Below are positions 16,885 to 25,916 of a DNA stretch of 64,000 bases, in pieces (position 1 is the first letter of the stretch; each line of letters opens with the position of its first letter). The stretch covers positions 20,813 through 84,812 of the forward strand of contig NZ_JASZYF010000025.1 of the NCBI RefSeq assembly GCF_030317115.1, read 5' to 3'. The notes beneath the pieces were generated by a model. The model ran no database searches. It had not been told where the DNA came from and was given only the letters and a program-made list of their open reading frames with translations. The stretch is from Variovorax gracilis (GTDB taxonomy: Bacteria > Pseudomonadota > Gammaproteobacteria > Burkholderiales > Burkholderiaceae_C). Made by a program: the position numbers and the translations under genes.

Positions 16885-19515
16885 ATGCCCGCATCCAAGC
16901 ACTCCCCGAAGACCGCGCGGCGCAAGGCCGCCGGAGGTGCCGCGACCATGAGCAGGCCGAGTGCACGCGAAGCGCTGGCGCCGTACCACCGCAAGCGCGA
17001 CTTCAAGAAGACGCCGGAGCCTCGCACCGGCGGCAAGTCGGCCAGCGGCACGCTGTCCTTCGTCGTGCAGAAGCATCACGCGAGCCGGTTGCACTACGAC
17101 TTCCGGCTAGAACTCGACGGCACGCTCAAGAGTTGGGCGGTGCCCAAGGGGCCCTGCCTCGATCCGACCGTCAAGCGCATGGCCGTGCATGTGGAGGACC
17201 ATCCGGTTTCCTACGCCAGCTTCGAGGGCACCATCCCGCCCAAGCAATACGGCGCCGGCACTGTCATCGTGTGGGATCGCGGCGAATGGGCCGCCGAAGG
17301 CGATGCGCGCAAGGCCCTGGCGGAAGGCAAGCTGAAGTTCGAGCTGCGTGGCGACAAGTTGAAGGGCCACTGGACACTGGTGCGAATGCGCGGCAATGGC
17401 GAAAAGCAGGAGCCCTGGCTGCTCATCAAGGAAAGAGATGCCGAAGCGCGCCCGCTCGCAGACTACGACATCGTCGAGGCCCTGCCCGACAGCGTGCTGA
17501 CCGGCAGGGACGTCGACGACCCGCCGCACATCACCTACGGCAAGCCGGCGCCGGCGGAGAAGAAAGACAAGGAGAAAGCGCCGGCCGCGCGCAGGAAGGC
17601 CGCCGCGAAGAGCACCGAGGCGCCCGGACGCAAGGCCGCGTTGCCTGTCGCCTTGGCGCCGCAACTGGCAACGCTCGCATCGGCGCCACCCGCCGATCCG
17701 GACGACTGGATCTACGAGCTGAAGTTCGACGGGTACAGACTTCTGACGCGCATCGACGGCGACAAGATCCAGTGCATCACGCGCAACGGCCACGACTGGA
17801 CTGCGAAACTGCCCAAGCTGGCGAAGGCGCTCGCGAAGCTGCCCACGCGCTCGGCGTGGCTCGACGGAGAGATCGTGGTCGACGGCGAGAAAGGCGCGCC
17901 CGACTTCCAGGCGCTGCAGAACGCGTTCGACAGCGGTGCCACGGCATCCATCGTCTACTGGCTCTTCGACGCGCCCTTTCTTGATGGGCGAGACCTGCGC
18001 GACTTGCCGGTGGAAGAGCGTCGCGCGCAGCTCGCCGGCCTGCTGGGCGAGAAGGCGCCGGAAGCGTTGCGGCTCAGCGAGGCCTTCGAGGCGTCGCCGC
18101 GCGATCTGCTGGCGTCGTCCGCGCACCTGGGCTTCGAAGGCATCATCGGCAAGCGCAAGGGGTCGGGCTACGTCTCGCGCCGCTCGCCGAACTGGGTCAA
18201 GCTCAAGAACCAGCGGCGGCAGGAGTTCGTGATCGGCGGCTATACGGCGCCGCAGGGATCGCGCTCGGGCTTCGGCTCGCTGCTGCTGGGCGTCTACGAC
18301 GACGAGGGCGCGCTGCAGTACTGCGGCAATGTCGGCACAGGCTTCGACGCTACCCGGCTCGCCGACATCAAGGCGAAGCTCGACAAGCAGCGAACCGACG
18401 CATGCCCCTTCGAAACGCGGCCCACCGGCGTCAAGGCGCAATGGGTCAAGCCCGCGCTGGTGTGCGAGGTGTCCTTCGGCGAATGGACGCGCGAAGGGCG
18501 CATCCGCCATTCGGTGTTCCAGGGCCTGCGCGCCGACAAGCCGGCCCGCCAGATCCGCCGCGAGACAGCCGAGGTGCCCGAACTCGCGCCGGCGAGTACC
18601 GCCACCCGCACCGGCCAAGGAGCCACCAAGCCCATGACGCAGCGCATCACCAACGCCGACCGCGTGATCGACAAGCAAAGCGGCACCACCAAGGGCGAAC
18701 TCGCGGCCTTCTACCACCAGGTGGCCGAACTCATCCTGCCGCATCTCAAGGGCCGGCCCGTGTCGCTGGTGCGCGCGCCAGAGGGTGTCGGCGGCGAACT
18801 GTTCTTCCAGAAACACCTGAAGCAGGACGAACTGCCGGGGGTCAAGCTGCTCGATCCGGCACTCGACCCGGGCCACGAGCCGCTGCTGCAGATCGACACC
18901 GAGCGCGGACTGATGTCGGCCGCGCAGATGAACGTGATCGAGCTCCACACCTGGAACGCGACCTCCAGTGCCATCGGCAAGCCCGACCGCATGACCTTCG
19001 ATCTCGACCCCGGCGAAGGCGTCGCCTGGGCGCGCATGCAGGAAGCGGCCCTGCTGGTGCAGACGCTGCTGACCGAACTCGGCCTGCCGGCCTTTCTCAA
19101 GACCAGCGGCGGCAAGGGACTGCACGTGGTGGTGCCGATTCGGCGCCACTACGACTGGGACACGGTCAAGGGCTTCTCGCAGGCAGTGGTGCAGCATCTC
19201 GCGGACACCATTCCAGACCGCTTCGTCGCCAAGAGCGGTCCGCGCAACCGCGTGGGCAAGATCTTCGTGGACTACCTGCGCAACGGATTCGGTGCGACGA
19301 CGGTGAGCGCCTGGTCGGCGCGCTCGCGTCCGGGGCTTGGCGTGTCGGTACCGCTCGCGTGGGATGAGCTTCCCACGCTGACGAGTGCGTCGCAATGGAC
19401 CGTGCGGAACATCGGGCGACGCGTTCCCACGGGCAACAAGCCTTGGGAGGGGATGGAGAAGAGCCGCAAGTCCATTGGGGCGGCGATGAAGATGCTGGGG
19501 TACGCGCCGGAGTGA
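16885..19515 (+). CDS. ligD: ATP-dependent DNA ligase D (NHEJ, phosphoesterase-ligase-polymerase)
   Basis: LigD seals and processes double-strand breaks in bacterial non-homologous end joining. The 876-residue protein has three domains in Pseudomonas order. First is the 3'-phosphoesterase (HHASRLHYDFRLELDG, about 60-200). Next is the ATP-dependent ligase with nucleotidyl Lys280 (YELKFDGYR) and an OB domain. Last is the primase-polymerase with metal-binding Asp706 and Asp708 (FDLDPGEG). The basic N-terminal extension is typical. No Ku gene is adjacent in this window. A CCTACATCGG motif lies about 50 bases upstream and recurs before other genes. Confidence 0.96.
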   Translation: MPASKHSPKTARRKAAGGAATMSRPSAREALAPYHRKRDFKKTPEPRTGGKSASGTLSFVVQKHHASRLHYDFRLELDGTLKSWAVPKGPCLDPTVKRMAVHVEDHPVSYASFEGTIPPKQYGAGTVIVWDRGEWAAEGDARKALAEGKLKFELRGDKLKGHWTLVRMRGNGEKQEPWLLIKERDAEARPLADYDIVEALPDSVLTGRDVDDPPHITYGKPAPAEKKDKEKAPAARRKAAAKSTEAPGRKAALPVALAPQLATLASAPPADPDDWIYELKFDGYRLLTRIDGDKIQCITRNGHDWTAKLPKLAKALAKLPTRSAWLDGEIVVDGEKGAPDFQALQNAFDSGATASIVYWLFDAPFLDGRDLRDLPVEERRAQLAGLLGEKAPEALRLSEAFEASPRDLLASSAHLGFEGIIGKRKGSGYVSRRSPNWVKLKNQRRQEFVIGGYTAPQGSRSGFGSLLLGVYDDEGALQYCGNVGTGFDATRLADIKAKLDKQRTDACPFETRPTGVKAQWVKPALVCEVSFGEWTREGRIRHSVFQGLRADKPARQIRRETAEVPELAPASTATRTGQGATKPMTQRITNADRVIDKQSGTTKGELAAFYHQVAELILPHLKGRPVSLVRAPEGVGGELFFQKHLKQDELPGVKLLDPALDPGHEPLLQIDTERGLMSAAQMNVIELHTWNATSSAIGKPDRMTFDLDPGEGVAWARMQEAALLVQTLLTELGLPAFLKTSGGKGLHVVVPIRRHYDWDTVKGFSQAVVQHLADTIPDRFVAKSGPRNRVGKIFVDYLRNGFGATTVSAWSARSRPGLGVSVPLAWDELPTLTSASQWTVRNIGRRVPTGNKPWEGMEKSRKSIGAAMKMLGYAPE

Positions 19516-19521
19516 TGCGCT

Positions 19522-20349
19522 TCAGGCCGCGACAGGCAGCACTTCGTCCGTCATCACCTCGAATCTCTCGAGCGTGTTGACACCGAACACCATCGTGATC
19601 GGCACGTCGGCCGCATCGCGACCTCGTGCGATCACCACGCGACCGATGCGCGGGATGTTGTGGCGCGCGTCGAAGGTGTGCCAACGATCGCCGAGGTAGA
19701 CCTCGAACCACGCGCTGAAATCCATCGGGTAGGGCACGGGCGCCACCCCGATGTCGCCGAGGTAGCCCGTCACGTAGCGCGCCGGGATGTTCATGCAGCG
19801 GCACAGCGTGATCGCCAGGTGCGTGAAGTCGCGGCAGACGCCCGTTCGCTCGCGATAGCCCTCCAGGGCCGTGCGCGTGGCCCTCGCGGATTGGTAGTCG
19901 AAGCGCAGGTGCCCATGCACGAAATCGCAGATCGCCTGAACGCGCTGCCAGCCGGGCGGCACGCCGCCGAACTTCCCCCATGCGAACTGGAGCAGTTCGC
20001 TGTCGACCTCGCAGTAGCGGCTGGGCAGCAGGAACTGCAGCGTCTCGACCGGCAGGTCGGCAGGGGCATGTTCGATGGCGGCAGGCGAAACCGGGTCGGG
20101 CCAGCCGGTGTCGAACACCACGGCCTCGTTGCGCAAGCGCACCCTGCTGACGCCGAAGGGCACGTGCACCCGCGCGCAATGGTTACTGAATGCGTCGGTG
20201 TAGTGGTCGGTGGCCAGGGGCGGGCTGATCGTGAAGCTTTCCCCCGCCTGAATGTCCGCCGCACGCGAAGGATGCACCCTCAGCATGTAGATCAGCGCCG
20301 TGGGCGCCGTGACGCCGAGTTCGATGTCGAAACCGATTTTGATGAGCAT
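19522..20349 (-). CDS. Transglutaminase-like cysteine protease family protein
   Basis: This 275-residue protein has a transglutaminase-like core. The catalytic Cys172 lies in RTGVCRDFTH, and His and Asp lie in the region DRWHTFDARHNIPR. The N-terminal part (about 1-110) resembles the bacterial transglutaminase-associated beta domain. It has no signal peptide and should be cytoplasmic. Relatives are often annotated as transglutaminase family proteins of unknown substrate. It converges on ligD with a six-base gap and is transcribed away from the katE region. Confidence 0.88.
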   Translation of the reverse strand: MLIKIGFDIELGVTAPTALIYMLRVHPSRAADIQAGESFTISPPLATDHYTDAFSNHCARVHVPFGVSRVRLRNEAVVFDTGWPDPVSPAAIEHAPADLPVETLQFLLPSRYCEVDSELLQFAWGKFGGVPPGWQRVQAICDFVHGHLRFDYQSARATRTALEGYRERTGVCRDFTHLAITLCRCMNIPARYVTGYLGDIGVAPVPYPMDFSAWFEVYLGDRWHTFDARHNIPRIGRVVIARGRDAADVPITMVFGVNTLERFEVMTDEVLPVAA

Positions 20350-20670
20350 GGTTCGCTGACGTTGGGGGGATCGTTGAGGGCCGAAGTCTTGTCAAGCATG
20401 TTCGGTGCCCGGTTCGGTCCCATCCTAGTTCGGGGCGCGCGTGACCGATGTCGACGATCCCGCGAAGCGGCGTAGTCCAACTTCAACGGGCGCGCTCGTC
20501 AGCGCGGTCCTACTGCCGACACCTCGGCGCTCCGACACGCCGGAGCGCGCCGCCACTACTTACGAGACGGCCGGCACTCCCTAAGCTTCCAAGTCGGTCC
20601 GCAGCCGAAGCGCCCGACAAGCGGTGCAGCGCAGCGAACTTTCCCTCGAACCACAAGCCCGGAGCGAACC
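20350..20670. other. 321-base spacer, divergent promoter region with hairpins
   Basis: No coding gene is supported here. The spacer separates the minus-strand transglutaminase-like gene from the plus-strand small membrane protein and katE. It contains a perfect 6-bp hairpin (CGCGCT/AGCGCG, 20491-20506), a perfect 8-bp hairpin (GCGCTCCG/CGGAGCGC, 20527-20548) and a GTCCTAC motif at 20507-20513 shared with other stress-gene upstream regions. The hairpins would fall in the 5' untranslated region of the katE transcript or overlap its promoter. Confidence 0.45.
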
Positions 20671-20817
20671 ATGGACCTTTCCACGTTGTTTGGCCTGTTT
20701 GGTGAATCCTGGATCGACGAGTTCCTGATCTGGGCCGTGGCGTCGGCAGCCGCCATCGTCGGCCTGGTGGCGGTGGTGAATGCGCTGAACATGCTTTTCG
20801 AAACAGAAACGGGCTGA
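20671..20817 (+). CDS. Small single-span membrane protein upstream of katE
   Basis: This is a 48-codon ORF with a good ribosome binding site (GGAG, 7 bases before ATG). The product starts MDLSTLFGLFGESWIDEF and has one hydrophobic segment of about 20 residues (AVASAAAIVGLVAVVNAL). It ends in FETETG. Fifty-one bases separate it from katE on the same strand, so the two are probably co-transcribed. I do not recognise the family. A role near the membrane in the catalase stress response is a guess from position only. Confidence 0.6.
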   Translation: MDLSTLFGLFGESWIDEFLIWAVASAAAIVGLVAVVNALNMLFETETG

Positions 20818-20868
20818 TGCCGACGGCGCGCGCCACGTCGCCTCCCGATAGAAACCGAAGGATCCCTG

Positions 20869-23052
20869 ATGACGCAACAGAACAAGGCGGCCGCCGGTCG
20901 TCGCCCGGCCAAGGGTGGTGACGGCAGCAGTGCGAAGCAAGAGCAACTGGCCGCCTTCACCGCCGACAACACGCCTCATCTCACGACCAACCAGGGCCTG
21001 CAGATACCGGATAACCACAACTCGCTCCGGGCGGGCGTCCGGGGGCCGACGCTGCTCGAGGATTTCATCCTTCGCGAGAAGATCACGCACTTCGACCACG
21101 AGCGCATTCCCGAACGGGCAGTGCACGCCAGGGGATCGGCGGCGCATGGCTACTTCGAGGTCTACAAGTCGATGTCGCAGTTCACCTGCGCCGAGTTTCT
21201 GCAGGACCCGGCGGTGAAGACGCCCGTTTTCGTGCGCTTCTCGACCGTGGCCGGCTCGCGGGGCTCGGCCGATACGGTGCGCGACGTGCGCGGCTTCGCG
21301 GTCAAGTTCTATACGCAGCAGGGCAATTACGACCTGGTCGGCAACAACATCCCGGTGTTCTTCATCCAGGACGCGATCAAGTTCCCCGACCTGATCCACG
21401 CCGTCAAGCCCGAGCCGCACAACGAAATGCCTCAGGCCGCGAGCGCGCACGACACCTTCTGGGACTTCGCTTCGCTGATGCCCGAGAGCACCCACATGCT
21501 GATGTGGGCGATGTCCGATCGCGCCATCCCGCGCAGCCTGCGGATGATGGAAGGCTTCGGCGTCCACACGTTCCGGTTCATCAATTCGCGCGGCGAGAGC
21601 CATTTCGTGAAGTTCCACTGGAAGCCTAAGCTCGGCATCCACGGCCTGGCCTGGGACGAGGCGCAGAAGATCGCAGGCAAGGACGCCGACTTCCACCGTC
21701 GGGACCTCTGGGAGGCCATCGAGAGCGGCAACTTCCCCGAATGGGAACTTGGCGTCCAGATGGTCCCTCAGGACAAGGAGCATGCCTTCGGCTTCGACCT
21801 GCTCGACCCCACCAAGATCATTCCGGAAGAGATGGTGCCCGTGCAGCGCATCGGGCGCATGGTGCTCAACCGCAATCCGGACAACTTCTTCGCCGAGACC
21901 GAGCAGGTCGCATTCCATCCGGGCCACGTGGTGCCGGGCATCGATTTCACGAACGACCCCTTGCTGCAGGGGCGGCTGTTCTCGTACACCGACACGCAGA
22001 TCTCGCGGCTCGGCGGCGCGAACTTCCATGAACTGCCGATCAACAAGGGCGTGTGCCCGTTCCACAACTTCCAGCGCGACGGCATGCATCGCCAGACCAT
22101 CGCGCGCGGACAGGTGGCCTACGAGCCCCACTCGCTGATCGACGGAAAGGAATTCCGGATCGACGGCGGCAGCGGCGGCTTCCAGTCGTTCCCCGAAGCG
22201 CTGGAGCCGCCGAAGGTGCGGCGGCGCAGTCCGTCCTTCGACGATCACTTCACGCAGGCGCGGCTCTTCTTCAACAGCCAGAGCGCGTCCGAGAAGGAGC
22301 ACATCATCGCGGCCTTCCGCTTCGAGTTGTCGAAGGTCGAGGTGCCGGCCGTGCGCCAGCGCATGGTGGACAACCTGGCACACGTCGACGAGAAGCTCGC
22401 GCGCCGCGTGGCGGAGCCGCTGGGCATCAATGCGCCGGACGCGAAGGCGGCGGCCGGCCGCGCGGGTTTTCGGGAGCATCGCTTCACGATGCCGATCGAC
22501 GAGTCGCGCGCGCTCAGCATGCTGGACACGGGCGACGGCTCGATCAAGACGCGCAAGGTCGCGATCCTCGTGGCGGACGGCGTCGATTCGGCCTCGCTGA
22601 AGCCCATTCGCGAAGCCATCGAGCAGGCTGGCGCGCAGTGCAAGGTGGTCGGCCCGCGACTGGGCACGATCGCGAGCGCATCGAAGCGCCAGCTCGACGT
22701 CGACGCGACCTTCATCAACATGCCTTCGGTGATGTTCGATGCCGTGCTGGTGCCAGCCGGTGCGCAAGGGGTCGAGGCGATGTCGCGCAACGGCGATGCG
22801 GTTCACTTCGTGCTCGAGGCGTACAAGCACTGCAAGGCCATCTGCGCGGTGGGCGAGGGCGTGCAGATGCTGGCGACGCTCGGCATCGGCCCCGACGCGA
22901 AGTCCGCGCCCCCCGGCGTGATCGTGGCCGCCACGCCCGTGACCAACCTGGGCGACGACTCGGCGGCGACGAAGATCGCCAACGACTTCATCGCCGCGAT
23001 CGCGAAACACCGGCATTGGGATCGCCCCAATGTCGAGGGCGTGCCGGCCTAG
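20869..23052 (+). CDS. katE: Large-subunit (clade 2) catalase HPII type
   Basis: KatE breaks down hydrogen peroxide in the cytoplasm using haem. The 727-residue protein is the long form. It has a catalase core with distal His86 (RAVHARGSAAHG), Asn159/Asn160 (GNNIPVFFIQDA) and proximal haem ligand Tyr373 (LFSYTDTQISR). A C-terminal class I glutamine amidotransferase-like domain (about 560-715, KVAILVADGVD) is also present. That last domain marks clade 2 enzymes and has no known activity there. Stress or stationary-phase control is likely from the family. Confidence 0.97.
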   Translation: MTQQNKAAAGRRPAKGGDGSSAKQEQLAAFTADNTPHLTTNQGLQIPDNHNSLRAGVRGPTLLEDFILREKITHFDHERIPERAVHARGSAAHGYFEVYKSMSQFTCAEFLQDPAVKTPVFVRFSTVAGSRGSADTVRDVRGFAVKFYTQQGNYDLVGNNIPVFFIQDAIKFPDLIHAVKPEPHNEMPQAASAHDTFWDFASLMPESTHMLMWAMSDRAIPRSLRMMEGFGVHTFRFINSRGESHFVKFHWKPKLGIHGLAWDEAQKIAGKDADFHRRDLWEAIESGNFPEWELGVQMVPQDKEHAFGFDLLDPTKIIPEEMVPVQRIGRMVLNRNPDNFFAETEQVAFHPGHVVPGIDFTNDPLLQGRLFSYTDTQISRLGGANFHELPINKGVCPFHNFQRDGMHRQTIARGQVAYEPHSLIDGKEFRIDGGSGGFQSFPEALEPPKVRRRSPSFDDHFTQARLFFNSQSASEKEHIIAAFRFELSKVEVPAVRQRMVDNLAHVDEKLARRVAEPLGINAPDAKAAAGRAGFREHRFTMPIDESRALSMLDTGDGSIKTRKVAILVADGVDSASLKPIREAIEQAGAQCKVVGPRLGTIASASKRQLDVDATFINMPSVMFDAVLVPAGAQGVEAMSRNGDAVHFVLEAYKHCKAICAVGEGVQMLATLGIGPDAKSAPPGVIVAATPVTNLGDDSAATKIANDFIAAIAKHRHWDRPNVEGVPA

Positions 23053-23065
23053 CGACCGGCCTGGG

Positions 23066-23197
23066 TCAGCGCACGGAATGCGAGCGCGAGGCCCAGCGCG
23101 AGCGCGCAAGCGCCACCAGTTCGATCGCGCCCCACAACAAGGCGGACCCGACACCCCGCAAGGGATGGCTCGGCGAGGCAGGGAAGATTCGAGGCAT
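23066..23197 (-). CDS. Small hypothetical protein, 43 residues
   Basis: A minus-strand ORF of 43 codons has a strong Shine-Dalgarno (GGTGGAG, about 6 bases before ATG). The product begins MPRIFPASPSHPLRG and has a short hydrophobic stretch (GSALLWGAIELVAL) followed by an arginine-rich tail. The ORF fills the otherwise empty 181-base gap after katE and would share a divergent promoter region with the M14 peptidase gene. I do not recognise the family. The Shine-Dalgarno, the membrane-like middle and the fit to the gap are the reasons for listing it. Confidence 0.45.
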   Translation of the reverse strand: MPRIFPASPSHPLRGVGSALLWGAIELVALARSRWASRSHSVR

Positions 23198-23233
23198 GGT
23201 CACTCCACCGTAGCGGCCTTTTGTGACGGCCTG

Positions 23234-24322
23234 ATGGCAGGTGATGCGGCTATCCTGCGCGCACTTCCGTCATCCCTCGCGCGCGTGATTCCCACCGATC
23301 TCCCCGAACTGATCGAGCTGCGGCGGCTCTCCGAACTCGCCGGCGTGCACATGACGCGGCGCGTGCTGTGCGAGGTGATGGCGGGCGAGGCGCGCTTTCC
23401 GGTGGAAGCCTTCATCCTTGGCAGCGCGAGCCCGCTCGCGCCGGCCGTCGGCTTCTTCGGCGGCGTGCACGGCCTGGAGCGCATCGGCGCCGAAGTCACG
23501 ATCGCCTACCTGCGCAGCCTGGTGATGCGGCTGCAATGGGACGACACGCTGCACCGGCAGCTGGAGACCGTGCGGCTGGTGTTCATGCCGCTCGTCAATC
23601 CGGGCGGCCTGTGGCGCGGCACGCGCGCGAATCCCAATGGCGTCGATCTCATGCGGAACGCGCCGGTGGAGTCGGCCGAGCGCGTGCCGCACCTGCTCGG
23701 CGGACAGCGCGTCAGCGCCGCATTGCCCTGGTATCGCGGCCCGCAGGGAGCGCCCATGGAAAGCGAGAGCGCGGCGCTGTGCGAGCTGGTCGAATCCGAA
23801 CTGACGGTGCGCCCCTTCAGCATCGCGGTGGATTGCCACTCGGGCTTCGGCCTGAGCGATCGCATCTGGTTTCCGTTCGCGCACAGCTCGCGTCCCATCG
23901 CCCACCTGCCCGAGATGCACGCGCTAGGCGAGATCGTCGACGGCGCGCTGCTGCACCACCGCTATGTGCTGGAACCGCAGAGCCGCCAGTACATGACGAA
24001 CGGCGACCTGTGGGACCACCTGTACCTGCGCGCGTGCGACACCAAGCCCGGATCGGTGTTCCTGCCGCTGACGCTGGAGATGGGATCGTGGCTGTGGATC
24101 AAGAAGAATCCGTTGCAGATCTTCTCGCGTCACGGCATGTTCAATCCGGTGATCGCGCATCGCCAGCAGCGCGTGCTGCGGCGGCACGTCGGTTGGCTGG
24201 ACTTCGTCACGCGCGCGGCATGCAGCCACGAGCGCTGGCTGCCGACAGGCATGGACAGGGAGCGCCATCGGGCGCTGGCCGTGGCGCGCTGGTACGCAGG
24301 GCGTGGAGGGCCGCTGCCATGA
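23234..24322 (+). CDS. M14-family zinc carboxypeptidase-like protein
   Basis: This 362-residue protein of the M14 metallopeptidase fold has zinc ligands His79 and Glu82 (GGVHGLERIG), third ligand His202 (VDCHSGFG) and catalytic Glu282 (LTLEMGSWLW). It also has the substrate-contact segment NPNGVDLMRN. No signal peptide is seen, so it probably acts in the cytoplasm. I place the start at ATG 23234, because the longer frame runs back into katE. Its stop overlaps the next gene by four bases, which suggests a two-gene unit with the hydrolase. Confidence 0.85.
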   Translation: MAGDAAILRALPSSLARVIPTDLPELIELRRLSELAGVHMTRRVLCEVMAGEARFPVEAFILGSASPLAPAVGFFGGVHGLERIGAEVTIAYLRSLVMRLQWDDTLHRQLETVRLVFMPLVNPGGLWRGTRANPNGVDLMRNAPVESAERVPHLLGGQRVSAALPWYRGPQGAPMESESAALCELVESELTVRPFSIAVDCHSGFGLSDRIWFPFAHSSRPIAHLPEMHALGEIVDGALLHHRYVLEPQSRQYMTNGDLWDHLYLRACDTKPGSVFLPLTLEMGSWLWIKKNPLQIFSRHGMFNPVIAHRQQRVLRRHVGWLDFVTRAACSHERWLPTGMDRERHRALAVARWYAGRGGPLP

Positions 24323-25128
24323 GCACCTGGGTCCTGCTGCGCGGGCTCACGCGAGAGAGTGGGCACTGGGGCGCCTTCCCGGACATGTTGCGCGCGCGGC
24401 TGCCCGGTGCACGCGTGCTGACCATCGACCTGCCCGGCAACGGGCGCATGAACCAGGTGCAAAGCCTGGCGAGCATCGAGGCGACGATGCGCAACTGCCG
24501 GCTGCAGATGGCCGCATCGGGCCACGCGCCGCCCTTCCACCTGCTCGCCATGTCGCTGGGTGCGATGGTGGCGGTCGAGTGGGCATGCCGGCACCCGGAA
24601 GAACTCGCGGGCTGCGTGCTGATCAACACCAGCCTGCGTCCGTTCAGCCGCTGGTACCAGCGGTTGCGGCCCGCCAACTACGCCGCGCTGCTCGCCGTCG
24701 TGGCCGGCATGAAGACGAATCGACAGCGCGAGCAGACGATCCTGCGTCTCACGAGTCGGCGTTTCGGGCCGGACGCTGGCGTGATCGACGACTGGACGGC
24801 GCTGCGCGAGGCGCATCCGGTCTCGGGCGCCAACGCCTTGAGGCAGTTGCTGGCGGCTGCGCGCTACCGTGCTCCGACGGATGCGCCATCCGTGCCGCTG
24901 CTCGTGCTGGCGAGCCGCAGCGATGCGCTGGTGAACGTGCAGTGCTCGCGGCAACTCGCTCGGCAATGGCACACGGCAATCCTCGAACACCCGGGCGCCG
25001 GCCACGACCTGCCGCTGGACGATGGCCCGTGGGTGGTCGAGCAGGTCGCCCGATGGGCGGGACTCGGCACGCGCAGCCCGTTCACTTCCGCCCATCCGCC
25101 GGACGCAACACCTTCCCCTGGAGCGTGA
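24319..25128 (+). CDS. Alpha/beta-fold hydrolase
   Basis: This 269-residue protein has the alpha/beta hydrolase core. The nucleophile elbow reads AMSLGAM, with Ala in place of the first Gly. The acid is in SRSDALV and the His in GAGHDLP. The early IDLPGNGRM segment fits the oxyanion region. It starts at an ATG overlapping the stop of the M14 peptidase gene, so the two are probably co-translated. Its last 47 bases overlap the converging glycine-zipper gene. The substrate is not known. Confidence 0.87.
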   Translation: MSTWVLLRGLTRESGHWGAFPDMLRARLPGARVLTIDLPGNGRMNQVQSLASIEATMRNCRLQMAASGHAPPFHLLAMSLGAMVAVEWACRHPEELAGCVLINTSLRPFSRWYQRLRPANYAALLAVVAGMKTNRQREQTILRLTSRRFGPDAGVIDDWTALREAHPVSGANALRQLLAAARYRAPTDAPSVPLLVLASRSDALVNVQCSRQLARQWHTAILEHPGAGHDLPLDDGPWVVEQVARWAGLGTRSPFTSAHPPDATPSPGA

Positions 25129-25801
25129 CCGCCTTGCCGATGGGTGGCGCGGTGCTGGTCTCGACCGTGCGCAGCGACCCGTCCTCCATGCGCACGCTCA
25201 CCTGATAGCTGCTCACCGTTCGCGTGCGCTTCTCGATCTCGTTTCCCGCGAAGCCTCCTCCGACTGCGCCGATCACCGTGGCTGCGGCACGCCCGCCGCC
25301 ATGGCCGATCTGGTTGCCCACGAGGCCGCCGACGACGCCGCCCGCGACGGCCCCGACCCCGCTTGCAGGTGCGGGATGTTCCACGCTGCGTACCGATTCG
25401 ACGTGACCGCAGACGGAGCAGACATGGGCGCGCGCGGGCGCCGGCGCCGGTGCAGGGCCCGGCGCTTGCGCCACGTTCGGCGACACGACCTCGGGCGCCC
25501 TGACGGGCGGCGGCAAGGGCGTTGCAACGGGAGGCGCCGCGCTGTTCGTCGCCGGCGGAACCGGCGAGGCAGGTCGAGGCTCGTCGAGCTTGAAGTCGTC
25601 CGGTGCCGGCGCCCGCACCGCCGGCGCGACGGCGACGGCGGCAGGGTCCGGCGCGTCGCTACGGCGCTGCTGGTGCAGCACCACGGCGCCGAGTGCGGTC
25701 ACGGCTACGGCCAGTGCGCCGATGGCCGTCCAGAGTACCTTGGGCGATGATCGAGCTGGAGTGCGTTCGACCGAAGGCGAGTCGAGTGGCGTCGAGTTCA
25801 T
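25082..25801 (-). CDS. Glycine-zipper 2TM domain membrane protein
   Basis: This 239-residue protein has a cytoplasmic N-tail, one membrane anchor (about residues 20-42) and a proline- and alanine-rich linker. A CSVCGH motif and a C-terminal glycine-zipper segment (GAVAGGVVGGLVGNQIG and GAVGGGFAGNEIEKR) follow. A conserved tail (YQVSVRMEDGSLRTVE) completes it. Such domains occur in SlyB-like envelope proteins linked to outer-membrane stress. I chose ATG 25801 because GGGGAAA precedes it. The 3' end overlaps the hydrolase gene on the other strand. Confidence 0.83.
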   Translation of the reverse strand: MNSTPLDSPSVERTPARSSPKVLWTAIGALAVAVTALGAVVLHQQRRSDAPDPAAVAVAPAVRAPAPDDFKLDEPRPASPVPPATNSAAPPVATPLPPPVRAPEVVSPNVAQAPGPAPAPAPARAHVCSVCGHVESVRSVEHPAPASGVGAVAGGVVGGLVGNQIGHGGGRAAATVIGAVGGGFAGNEIEKRTRTVSSYQVSVRMEDGSLRTVETSTAPPIGKAVTLQGKVLRPADGRK

Positions 25802-25916
25802 GGATTTCCCCTTTCGTGCCCGCCGCACGCGGCAGCGGGACTCAGGAAAAAGCATCGCCATTGCAAAGGACCTGTCAACCCGACGCGGTCCTACACATCA
25901 GGCCGGACGCGAGGCC

